This document shows positions 1-11,200 of a stretch of DNA of 64,000 bases, one piece after another. Location: positions 30,001 to 94,000 of the forward strand of contig LSRY02000039.1 of the NCBI GenBank assembly GCA_001643675.2, written 5' to 3'. Origin of the DNA: Monocercomonoides exilis. Taxonomy: Eukaryota; Preaxostyla; Oxymonadida; Polymastigidae. The notes beneath the pieces were generated by a model. It was not told the origin of the DNA and did not search any database. It saw nothing but the letters and a program-made list of their open reading frames with translations. Every line of letters begins with the position of its first letter. The stretch's first letter is position 1. The position numbers and the translations under genes were made by a program.

Positions 1-1312
1 GTCCGCTTGTCATCCACACTCACCATCACACTCTCCTGCATCTGCTTCTTCTTAACCTTCTCAATCACTACATCAGTCAACTCCACATTCTCATTCATCA
101 CCAACAGCTGCTCCTTCACTTCCTTCACCTTTGTGTTGTGCTCCTTACTCAGCTCCAGAATCTTCCTCTACAGCATCCGGATGATCTTGTACTTCTCCTG
201 CAACTGCTCCGACAGCCCGCTCGTCCGCTTCGAGATACGCTCATCGTCCCGGATCTTCTGCAGCAGCATGTGGAACTCCGAGTACAGCTTTTCCATCTCC
301 TGCTTCACCTCCTCGTGCTGCTCCTTCAGCTCCCGGATCTGCCGTCCCAGCCCCTCCTTCTCCATCCCCAGCTTTACAACATGCCCCTCGTACTTCCCGT
401 CCGTCTTGCTAAGCTTCTACACCGCATTCGCCTTCATCCTCTTTAAGTCTTCCTTCTTGTTCTTCAGCTCTTCCCCTTTTCAAACATTGCTGCACATCTT
501 CCCGTCATTTTATCGTCCAGTTTCACTCCACACACCTCAACAACTGCAATTGCCATATCTTCAGCGAAGGGAAAAAATTGATCGTTAATCGACAATAACT
601 CATTCATATCTGCCACCGATAATATCCGCTTTCTCCCCAACTTCTTTCCCACAGACATTGCAAGCGACTGAAGTGGAGCCACCAGCGGAACAAAAAGCAT
701 CGCCGAAAGCTTTTCATTGCGTATGTTCAAAATGTCCACGAACCTCACAGCAAGCCACATGACAGCATGTTCCCACAGCATCTTCAGCGACAGCGACATG
801 TGCAGAACATATGCCCAAGTTATTCTGGCATCACAATCCGCAGCCGTCTTTCGATGCTGTCCATCGCTGCTAATGACGTGTAAAACACAGCTACCGCCGA
901 TGCCTCCGAAGGATCAACTGTAGATACAAATGAGGATGATGATGGGCTTATGCCCTTCAACCTTCTCCTCTTCGCTTTTCCACCTCCTGAAAGGTTAAGT
1001 TGATCGGCGTGATGCTCCAGTTGAAGAAGACAAAAAAGACAAAGGACTTGAGCGAAAAGACGACTGCTGCACGGAACCAGCAACAAGAAGATTTTTCAGA
1101 TACCCCATCACCCCTGCTGGAAGCTCCAACAACTGCACAAAGATGACATCTTCATGTGACAAGAGATACTGATCAGTTAGAATTGCAAACCTTTTCTCAA
1201 GTGATTGAAAAGTACAAAACTGGATGTCTTCACGCAAAGGATTCAAAATGAAATGAAAAATATATGAAAATAAGAAGGATAAATAATCAAAACAGCAAGG
1301 ATTTTCATTCAT
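1..1312 (-). pseudogene. broken coiled-coil protein gene (3' part, runs off window start)
   Basis: A minus-strand coding-like stretch can be followed from about 1312 down to the window edge only by changing frame. The frame of 1312-995 passes to that of 1086-820, then to that of about 860-464, and then shifts once more at an AAAAGGGG run near 475. The last section is a clean Lys/Glu/Gln-rich heptad coiled coil (starting with KNKKEDLKRM), but it contains two in-frame TAG codons, near 418 and at 168-170. Reading through both keeps the same coiled-coil character, so each is most simply a CAG-to-TAG change. TAG ends intact genes elsewhere in this window, so recoding is unlikely. GC content is higher than in the flanking DNA. 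I do not recognise the family. Sequencing error could explain single shifts but hardly three shifts plus two stops. Confidence 0.7.
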
Positions 1313-1920
1313 AACTTGTTCCTCAAAATGATTAACTTGTTCTTTTTCTTGTTTACAGAATAAGTGCTTTTCGAAAAATAAATTGTTTGTTTATTTCATT
1401 TTTTCAATTCAACATCTGAATCTTTTTCTTTCTTGCACGTTTATTTGAATGTGATTTGAATGCTATGCGTATGAAACAAAAATATTTCAATAATCAAAAA
1501 TATCAAGAAAAAATTACCAAAACGAACTATTTTTTCTTATTTATTTTCTTGCAATTAAAAGCATTATATAATTTAACAGAATTCAAAAGATTTTAACGAA
1601 AAATATCACCAATGAAATGAAAATCAAGAAATAGAAACATATCAATTCGTAGATTCAAGCAACACGAAAACAATATAAACTAAAAGTGAATGTTATAATA
1701 AAGTTAAAAATATTCATCATATATAAACAATTTTTAAAAATATTTTTGAAAGAGACAGAAAAAACACAAAACATGATTTAATTTGAGAAATAATATGGGA
1801 ACGGAATGATCAATATTTTCTGATCATTTTTGATCTGATTTTCAGATCAATTAATATTTTGTGACTTTTCAAAAAAAAATACCCAGATGTCAATTCTTTA
1901 TCTCTTTAGCTTATGAAGCT
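1313..1920. other. AT-rich intergenic DNA
   Basis: No credible reading frame on either strand. A small palindromic patch lies around 1808-1852, where GATCA and TGATC words alternate (GATCAATATT, TGATCATTTTTGATC, CAGATCAATT). Nothing else is recognised. Confidence 0.5.
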
Positions 1921-2628
1921 TTAAAGATAATCATCAATGAAATTATCGCTTATTCCTGTTGGAGGAAAGCTTTTCCTTAATAAGCTCCAGGTTCCTTCAA
2001 TTATGTTAGAACATATGCCTGTTGTTGGACCTTTGAAGTTACATTTATGGCACACTGTTTTCTGAGGATATCCGAGTTCTTTCAAGAACTAATAGGCTTT
2101 CCATTCATCTATATTGATTGTTGTTCTCTCAATAACAATCGCTCGAATAATTTTTAATAGAGTGTTTTTCTTTCGATCTTTCACTCTTATCAGAATGCAT
2201 TTGACTTTTTCTCCATCCACTGACAGTTCGATCATTCCATAAATCCAAATTTGAGCTTTCTTTCTCCCTTTGTGAAATTTTCTTTTTCTAAGAATAGCTT
2301 CATCTCTTTCTTCAATTGAATTAATTCTTCCAAGTTTTCGAAATCCTTCAACAGCCAAAGTGAAAAGACTTGCTCTGGTGACAGAATTTTAAAACTCAAT
2401 CGAATTTTCACTTATGTTTGTTCAAAGACTTGTTTGATAAATGTGTGGTCCAATGAGTTTATACAGTTGTATCAAAACCAACGTTTTCAATTCAATGCGA
2501 CAATGAAAAAAAGGAGTTCCACCTAATATGGATAGATATTAAGAGCAGTCATTGCATCTCCATCGACAAATCTTAGCAACATTCTCCAATTTTATAGATT
2601 TCCGACATTTTGGACATTTTTTGGGCAT
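1921..2628 (-). pseudogene. Merlin / ISXO2 (IS1595)-type DDE transposase relic
   Basis: Read on the minus strand, 2628-2550 encodes a zinc ribbon (MPKKCPKCRKS, then CRWRCNDCS). A degraded linker follows with GTPFFHC, the usual position of the GT-[IF]-F motif after the ribbon. An intact 89-codon segment (2358-2089) ends in INIDEWKAY, the DEW-x-AY motif of the ISXO2-like DDE domain. An in-frame TAG interrupts just after it. The frame then continues to 1921 with GYPQKTVCHK and NIIEGTWSLLRKSFP, matching the H-K and N-x-IE-x-W part of the catalytic domain. TGA and TAA stops also interrupt the linker, so no full transposase can be made. The domain order (Zn ribbon, then DDE) is that of eukaryotic Merlin elements and their bacterial IS1595 relatives. 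I did not find convincing terminal inverted repeats. Confidence 0.75.
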
Positions 2629-3215
2629 TGATATTGAAAAAAATGAAAAATCCAATCCCACGTTGAATTGTTATCCTTATGAATTTTGGGAATTGCATGA
2701 ATATCTCTTTTGGAATCCACAATTTTGTACATTTCTATTTTTTGATGAAGAAATGAAAACATCTTAGATTATAATAATGTATTTTTCTGTTTTTCGAATC
2801 TTTGAATTTTGAAATTTTTGAACACAAATTGTTCATTTCCACAAAAAAATTATAATTTTTAATTTTTTTCATTGAAAAAAAAAGTTTTTTAAAAATGGAA
2901 ATTTCACCCTTGGCATGTTTTATTTTTTGATGTTAAATCATTCTTTCACAAAAAATCCGAAAAAAAAACGAGTTTCTGAATGTTACTTAAAGTCGTGATT
3001 AACCAAATGATTTTATCTTTCTTTTGTTTGGAAATTTTTATTTTGGAATGAATCAAATTATTATTTCTCTGCAAATATAGTTTTGAACTAAATTTTTGAA
3101 ATCAATTATATTCAACAACAATCTCAATAAAATGATTGATAATTGAAATTTAACTAGTAGGCACTCAAACATACTTTGAATAGATTCAATTTAACTTGTC
3201 CACAATTTGAATAGA
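2629..3215. other. AT-rich intergenic DNA
   Basis: Contains poly-A/poly-T tracts and no supported gene. The start of the adjacent Merlin element may lie here, but no terminal repeat was recognised. Confidence 0.4.
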
Positions 3216-3310
3216 GCTTTATTTTTATTTTATTTTTTTATTTTATTTTTTTATTTTATTTTTTTATTTTATTTTATTATTTTATTTAATTTTTTCTTTT
3301 TTTTTTGTTT
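3216..3310. repeat. T-rich microsatellite (TTTTATTTTAT-like)
   Basis: Irregular tandem repetition of TTTTATTTTA / TTTTTTTATT units over roughly 80-95 bp, almost free of G and C. Confidence 0.8.
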
Positions 3311-3450
3311 AGTGTGAAATTATTTTATATTTTTTAATTGAGCATTTTATGCAACATAATTCAACCCCAACAAGTTAATTTGGGTTGAAACCCTAACATT
3401 GAAACTGTGATCAATAGAAATAAAGCGAACAAATAAAAACCCTTAAAAAA

Positions 3451-3600
3451 AGATTTTTGAATTTCACGAAAATTGAAAATAAAATTTTATGAAAGTTTCC
3501 TCAAACAATCGACAGATAAAAACTTATGTGCACGAAATGTTATCATCATAGCTGCAACATATAACAATTTTGTTTCCTGTCGTATCCTGTGCATTGACCA
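3451..3600 (+). repeat. 150-bp dispersed repeat, copy 1 (inverted copy at 18066-18215)
   Basis: The stretch from GATTTTTGAATTTCACG to TGTGCATTGACCA recurs in reverse complement at 18066-18215. By eye there are only two mismatches over 150 bp (CACG/CACC near the left end, GACCA/GATCA at the right end). Homology stops at the same base positions in both copies. The two copies bracket the giant gene at 5284-17405 in inverted orientation. The segment contains an open frame (ESFLKQSTDKNL), but no function is recognised; it could be a gene fragment or a mobile-element piece. Confidence 0.85.
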
Positions 3601-3832
3601 AAATAATTTGTTCATTATAGACTTTGCTAATTTAAATTGTTATTCAAATTTAAATAAAATCATTCTAATCTCTCATTGAATCTTTTATTTAATGATTTAC
3701 CATTATTTTTTTACATGAAAATGTTCAACTTGATTTTATATTAATTCAGAAAAAGTTTTAAATAAATCTTGGAATTTTTCAAAAAAGTACAATATTTGCT
3801 GAGATTGTCAAAACCCAATATGAATAATATAT

Positions 3833-4088
3833 GGGTGATTATTTTTGAAATCATATCTTTTTTCGGGGTGTTAATTTTCAAAGATTGTTTGTTTTTTGAA
3901 AGAAGTTTTTAATCCAAAAGAGAAGATGCATGATAATTGTTTTTAAAAACAAATGTTTTCACCTAATGAAAGATAAGAATGTCTTCAATAAGCCTTTTCA
4001 CTTTTTAACGTTCATATGAAAATATTCAAGATAAGTTTTTGAACCGAAAATTATGTATGAAAAAATTTGATTTCAAAAATAATCACCC
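3833..4088 (+). mobile_element. MITE family 1, copy A (256 bp)
   Basis: Begins GGGTGATTATTTTTGAAATC and ends with the exact inverse, so the terminal inverted repeats are at least 20 bp. It is flanked on both sides by ATAT (a likely 4-bp or TA-based target duplication). A second copy of almost the same length lies in the opposite orientation at 40387-40644, and the internal sequences align over the full length (for example the shared GATTGTTTGTTTTTTGAAAG). There is no coding capacity, so this is a non-autonomous element. Confidence 0.85.
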
Positions 4089-4523
4089 ATATATGAGACA
4101 AAATGGCAAAAGGGGATCATACGGCCAGAAATGATTTTTTTCTTGAAAATGCCAAAAACTGTTTCGAAACTGAGCTTAAGGTACTCATTAATAAAGTTCA
4201 GTCATTAAAGAAATGTCAAAAGTTAAATTATCTTCCATCAAAACTAACTTTTAGAGATTCAAAAATTTGATCAAACCCTTCAATTTATTTAACTCTTCTT
4301 TCTGTTAGGTTTTTTCACAGTATTAACAAATTCATATTTGAGAACTTTGTGAATTAGGGTTAACCCTAAAAGAAATTTCATTTCAACTTTATTTACAAAG
4401 ATATTAGGGCTTGAATATGAAGATAATTTTTTATCACAATTTAAAATTGAGAAAAAATAATAAGTTTTTTTTTAATCAAAATTGATGATAAAAATAGACT
4501 TTATCTTCATTGTACTAATGATT
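4089..4523. other. AT-rich intergenic DNA with a telomere-like palindrome
   Basis: No gene seen. At 4354-4369 there is a perfect 16-bp palindrome, TTAGGGTTAACCCTAA, i.e. one TTAGGG unit head to head with CCCTAA. Confidence 0.5.
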
Positions 4524-4923
4524 TACAGATATCGCATAAAATACCGGACATCGCACAAAATACCGGACAAGATCCATTTCACAATAACTGCAACAGTAAT
4601 AATTCTGACAATTTTCCTCAAAATATATCTCATCAATACAAACTCATTTGATATACGAAACTTTCATTACTTCCTCGATTGTGCTCAGAAAAAGTTATTA
4701 TTGAAATTTCGGAGAAATAGAATTTTGAGTTTCTCCGAGAATTCGATAAATATTTTTTCTGAGCACAAATGAAGCTGTCCTGAAAGTCTTATATGTCACG
4801 TGAGTTTGTATTAATGAAATATGTTAAGAGGAAATTTAACAGAATTTTTCTTCTTGTTGTTATTGAGATATCGATCTTGTCCGGTATTTTGTGCGATGTC
4901 CGGTATTTTATGCGATATCTGTA
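4524..4923. mobile_element. 400-bp fully palindromic (foldback) MITE with 51-bp perfect terminal repeats
   Basis: 4524-4574 and 4873-4923 are perfect 51-bp inverted copies, starting TACAGATATCGCATAAAATA. If the element starts at CAG, it is bounded by a TA dinucleotide on each side, as with Tc1/mariner/pogo insertions. Each arm holds two near-identical 19-bp boxes in tandem, ATCGCATAAAATACCGGAC and ATCGCACAAAATACCGGAC. The interior is also an imperfect palindrome: CAATACAAACTCA on the left matches its inverse on the right, and GTGCTCAGAAAAA and CGGAGAAA both recur inverted around a centre near 4724. The element therefore looks like two homologous halves joined head to head. It has no coding capacity. 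Confidence 0.85.
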
Positions 4924-5283
4924 TCTGATAGGAATATGAAAAAGAAATCGTTATTAATGGATTTTTTACTGGTCGTATCATACCCATTTTGCGACAAAAT
5001 TCTTGCTTTTATGAAAAAAACAACGATTTGTTTCAAACTTTTTCTGTTTTCATATCATAACAAGTCAAACATTCCCATGCAAAAATGTTTAGAAAAATTT
5101 AAAAAATGGGAAATTTGTTCGAAAATTCCGAATGGAACAAAATTTATAAAGCAAAAAATATCGTCTCACATTTTTGAATTGTTATATAATTAAGAAAAGT
5201 CACAAAAAAATGATAATATTGTTATGGGATAAATTATTTGATTTGACATTTTGGTTCTTCTTTTCTTTCATTGTTGAAGAATT
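4924..5283. other. upstream region of giant gene 1
   Basis: AT-rich, with no separate gene recognised. It presumably contains the promoter of the gene starting at 5284, but no motif stands out. Confidence 0.4.
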
Positions 5284-8200
5284 ATGTCCAATGCCAAAAA
5301 TGCCTTTCAATTGTTCATCATCATTTTTAAAGCCCTATTCACTTGGCTGAACGCAACCTCAATAACCAATGAAACAGAAAATAGAAATACAGAAAATATT
5401 CAGATAAATTATCAATCTCCTTTTCATAATTTGAACAACTTGTACCACAACGAGTCAAAAAATTTGGAACAATTTTCAAACATTTGCAGAGAAGTTTCCA
5501 GTTTTTCATTTCCTAAACTTTCTAACAGTGCAGTTGAAACTGAGACTGATCTTGCGAATTCAACAATGAAACTGATGCAAATGGATTTTATCCAACAGCC
5601 TGATAAGTTTGGTGTTGTTTGTACAGATTTTTCGTTTTTGAAAGTTGAGTCTTGCCAAATAATTGTGAGTAACACTTTTTCAAGAAACATGTTTTTTGTT
5701 GCAAATTCATCAACTGTTATGTCAAACATTACCCTTTCTTATCCAATCAATTCTCAATCACTACAACCTCTTATATCTTCAATTCTATCATACAAAAGTT
5801 CTTATAATAAATGTGGAAACGTTGTATTTTCATCGTCATATATCAGTTCAATAAGCATTGGAGAAGAGCCACTCCTTTCACCTAGCCATGTTCCAGTTGT
5901 GGAATTGAAGAATAGCTTGTTCAGAAACATCACACAGAAAAGCAGATGTGGTACAAGCCAAGAAAAATATCAGAAAAATCAACGTGAACAATGCACATTA
6001 ATTGAAAGTTGCACCATGGAAAAAATAGACAATGGATATGAGGGAGGTATTGTTTTTGGAATGGCAGTTCGCCAAGGCTCTTTTCGTGCTTCGAATTCAT
6101 CTTTTCTTTGCTCTTCCAGAAACACTTGTCAAAGGATAAGTCATATGGACTCGGCAACTACTGAAGTTGACGGATGCTTGTTTGATGGAATGAAAGATTC
6201 TCAACGTGGAGGTGCTATTTTTCACAATTCAACAGGAAAATGTTCAATTCTAAATAGTGAATTTTCTCAATGCCAGGCACATGAAGGTGGTGCTTGTCTT
6301 TGCTTTTATTCATCAAATTTCTCCGTTTTTGGCTGTAATTTTTCAGACTGTTCGACAACTGGATGGAGTGGTTCATTGGAAGTCTATGGTAATGCGATGT
6401 GCAAAATTCAAGATTGTATTCTTTCAAATGGGCAAACAGTTGGCGGTGGGGGATTTATTTCGTTGAGATATACAAATATTGGAGATTATATTAAAAATTG
6501 TGAATTCATTAACGGGAAGACAAGCAATACAGATTATGAAGCAGGCGGAGCTATATGGGCATCAAATGATGTTTCTCTAACATTTTCTGAATGTTTTTTT
6601 ATTATGTGTAAATCAGTTAATAACGTTGGAGGAGCAATGGCTTTTTCAACTCGTACGCATACATCATTATATTCTAAATTGGCATTTTGCTTTTTTGAAG
6701 GAAACGAAGCAAAAGGAGTTGGTTCTGATATATATGCTGAGGAAAAGTGGAATTCGATATTGGTGGAGTCAAACGTTCTTTTTTGTCGCTCATTAACAAC
6801 AGCACAGAATCGTTTTTATGTTGGAAATACAGACAAAAGTTTCTTAATGCGCAATTATTTCAACCCTATTTCAGTAAATAATTCTAATGGAATTGACAGT
6901 CCTGTGTGCGGAAGTTCTGGAAGAGCTTGTAGAACTATCAAATATTCCTTTTTTGTGACAAATCCATCTGCTTCCCCAAATTTGATTAACGTTGCAGCAG
7001 GACAGTTCGAAGAAGAAGAAATGAATATTGGCAAATTAGACATTGCAGTAACTGGGAAAATGGACGAAACAACAATCATTTCGAAAATCTCAGATGTTTC
7101 GCTTTTTTCACTTTCAGAAGGAAAACTCTCACTTGATTCATTTTCAATCATCCACAGTTCTCAGGCAGCTGAATCAGCTTCTCAATCTCTTGTTTCTGTA
7201 TCATCGAATGGAATTTTTAACATTAAAAACTGTAAAATAACAACAGATACATCTCAGCAAAACGAATTTTCATCGCCATTTTTTGATATAACCAGAGGAA
7301 GCGGAACAATTGTCAATTGCGAAATCAGATCTGTTACATTTTCAAATGCACCTCTTATACGTGCAACAGATGCTGCAGAAGTTATTCTTACGAATACAAA
7401 GATAATCTCAATTCATAGGAACTTAGAAAATGGAGCAGCTATTGAATCTGAAATGGTGAGCGATGGAATAATCAAGATAAACAATGTTACGTTAAGCGAT
7501 TGTAGATGCTTGAGTGGGAATGGTGGTGGAATTTGCTGTTTGATGAGAAGTGACAATGTTTTTGATATTGGGAATTCCACAGCTGCATTATTCAGCTCAT
7601 GCGCTGTTCCCGTGGATGCAACGAAAAAAGGAAAGGGTGGTGGAATATTTCTTATTGTCGAAGATAGTGAATGCGATTTTTCTTTAAAAAATTTAACTTT
7701 TTCTAATTGCAGCGCATGGAAGGGAAGAAATTTATTTGTGGACGCACCAACTTTAAAAGATATCATAAATAATTCGTCTATAGGTTTCAGCAGAACCGGG
7801 ATGAATGATGAAGATATAATGGGTTATGAGCAAGGATATCAAGATATCCCAGTCACTTTAATTCCATTTCTTAAATCATTTTCTCCCCCTGCATTTGTAG
7901 GTGGAATGAAAGAAAGAGATTTCAACGCCTGTGGCTTTATTGATTATCCATGTTCAACAATTGAAAAGGTTGCATCAGTTCGTTTTCACAATTCAGCAAG
8001 AAGCCTCATTTTGCGTTTAGGATTTGTGTGGAAAGAAGAGATTGAGCTGAACGAGTATAATTGGAGCTTTCAATGCGAGGAAGCCGGAGATGAGATCGTT
8101 GTCGCACCTTCAACCGAGCCAACAAGTCAAGCATTGATTACAACAAATCAACAAACTCAATTCATCAATGTGATCTTTCTCCTTCCCGAAACATTATCAC

Positions 8201-11200
8201 AGACTACAAAACAATTTATGTGTTGCCAAGGGTTTTCTTTGAGGTTGACTTCATGTGAGATAAAGCCAATAACAGGAATAACTTCTATTGAATTTGCACC
8301 TTTTGCCGCTACGAATGGGATGATAATCGCCACAAATTTAGTGTGTTCATCATTTTCTTTGGAAAGCCAACCATTAATATCACTTGCTGGAATTGGTGTA
8401 ATTGGGGAATTTAATCGTATTACAGCTGAAGCAGTCAGTACAACAGCAGAATGTGGATTTTTTGAAGTGAAAGACAGAAGCACATTGAAGATGAGTAATT
8501 CTTTGATAACTTCATCGGAGACTCCATCGACAAATGCCTTTCTTAAAATATCAACAGCAAGCACAATTGAGCTTGTGAACAACACTCTTTCTAATTTTGA
8601 AAGAAACGGTTTCAATGGCGGTTGCTTTGAATGCACCTTAACTGATGGTGCATTCCTATCTGTGATTGGGGGATCTTTTAATAATTGCAAAATCGTTGGA
8701 GGGAATGGTGGGGCACTGAGTATTAAAATGGATGCTCAAAGTCGCTTTTGTATTGGAAATACATCAACAGCCGAAGACGTTGTCAGTTTTTCATCATGCT
8801 CCGCATCAAAAAAGACTGAAGAAAACACTGCTTTTGGAGGAGGAATATATTTACATGCGGAAGAAAATGCAAAGAATTTTGTTCTCAAGGAAATTTCTTT
8901 CATCGGGTGCACAGCAGAGAAAGGAAATGATTTATTTGTTTATGGATACAACCTGTCTGCTATAATAAATGAAGATAGTTTTGCGTTTCATCCAACTCTC
9001 ACAGACTTTTCAAAATTTGTTGGATTCGAAAAATGTACAACTGATACATCATATTATATTCCACTTGTGGTGTTTCTATGGAACAACTTCACTTCAAATG
9101 GCTTTGCAAGCGAATCGGAAGGAGGAGATTTCGGCAAATGCGGATTTTCTGAAGTTCCTTGTAAAACGGTTAATCATTTGATATTAACTCGTTTGACGCC
9201 ATTTCCTGCAGAACATAATACAATCACAATATTAAGTGAGGCTTCAATTCACATGGCATTTGACATTTCATTAACATCTTCTCCACCTTTTTCATCACTT
9301 CCATCACTTATCATTAAAGGCAATTCATGTGGAACGAAATTATCTATTTTTGATGAGAAATCAGTTGACCAAGCTTCGTTATTGCACTCATCCATTGAGT
9401 TGCCCCTCATGAATCTCACCTTTTCACTTCCACCTTCTTTGAATGAAACAAGATCTTGGCTTGTTTCTTCGAATAAATCACTTTCTTTCTTTAACTGTTC
9501 ACTTGAATTGAGAGAAGGAAATGGATTGACTTATTCTCTGATTTTGATTGAAGGAGGAACATTTTTTGCGAGTCAAATGTACATTGGATCCATCTCATCT
9601 GAAATAGCGATATCAACAACTACTCCATTGATTGTAATTCAAGTTACTGATTTGGCAAGTTTCATGAGCTGCTCATTTGAAAATGTCAATCATATGCAAG
9701 GTAATGGATCGTGCATTGAAGTTGAAAATCTATTAACCTCTGCAAAACTCATCATTAGCAACTGCACATTTTCAGAATGTTTTGCAACAGCAAAGGAAGG
9801 AGCTGGAGGAGCACTTCTTGGGAGCATTGCAGATGGCGCTTTTGTTGAAGTGAATGATTCATCATTCAATTCATGCAGAGTTCCAGATGATGAATCATTT
9901 GGAAGAGGGTTAGGTGGGGGCATGTATCTTGATTTCATTGGAACATCTTCACGCTTCCAGTTTTGCAACATATCATTTGAATCATGTGTTGCATGGAAAG
10001 GGAAGAATATATTTTTAAGAGCAGATTCTCTGTCAAGCAAAGTGACAAAAAAGACTATGAATTTCACATTTGATGTTGAAACAAGTGAAACACCTGATTT
10101 AGATGAGCTTAGCGGAGTGGAGAATGGAAATACCAATTATATGATACCTCTCGTTCTTCTCTTGAGGAATTTTTCGGGTTCATGCTTTGTCGGAGGTGAA
10201 AACGGAATTGATGACTTCCTTTGTGGATTTGAAGATTATTCGTGCCAAACAATTTTATATGCAGGAGCATATCGCTTTGGTGCATCTAAAGCGCTAATAC
10301 GCCTTCTTCCAACATTCTCGTTCAAAGATAGATTAAATCTGGATTCGCAAGCACTTTACATTGATTCTATAAAAGATGAAGCGCAGATACTTGTGGAGTC
10401 TAGTGGAAAGGGAGAAGGGAACGCGCTAATTGAAACAAGCATTGAAGTTAACATTTCTGGAATATGCTTTGTACTACCTTCAACTTTTTCGCCAAGTACA
10501 AGAACAGCATTATTCAGTTGCAGCGCATCCTCGCTTTCTTTTTCTGGTTGCTCAATATCTGTTCCATCATTTTCATTGATGTATTCTTTTCTTGTTGCAT
10601 CAAATGGTACAATTATCCAGAATAAACTCAAAATATGCAACACAGCCTTTGAAACAACATCTGGATTTATTTTCAGAGGAGATGGAACAAAAGGATCATT
10701 CATTCAAATTGACTTCCAAAATGTGACAACAGAAGCAGAAAATGGGTTAATTCGAGTTGATTCTGGTGCTTCTTTGTCTGTAGAAAATTCTCAAATAACT
10801 GACAGTTCAATGATTTCAAGTGAAGTCATCCGCTCACAACTGACAACCGCAATGCAACTGAAAAATTCTTCATTCAGGAATATTGAAAGAAGAAGCGGGA
10901 ATGGCGCATTACTTGTTGGAGCTGTGGGAGGAGGGAGGAAATATTCAATTGCTAACTGTTCGATAGAAAAGAGTTATTGCATCGAAAATGGAAATATAAA
11001 AGGAGGAGGAATTGTTGCGGAGGTGAAGAGGGATGGAGAATGGGAATTTGAGAAGAATAACGTGAAGGACTGCACAGTCGATGGATTGCACGGTTTTGGA
11101 GGAGGAATGTATCTTCGATTTGCGGAGGCATCTGTCAAATACTCAATGAAAAGCAATCACTTTGAATCAAACGATGCAAAGCTTGGGAAAGATGTGTATT

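Noticed and set aside
7-588. Long Ser/Phe-rich plus-strand frame at the window start
   Set aside because: It starts with TTG and is the antisense shadow of a minus-strand coiled-coil frame; its composition mirrors Lys/Glu codons.
4482-5193. Two short plus-strand frames (about 100 aa each)
   Set aside because: They lie in or across the palindromic element and its TIRs; no motif and AT-driven composition.
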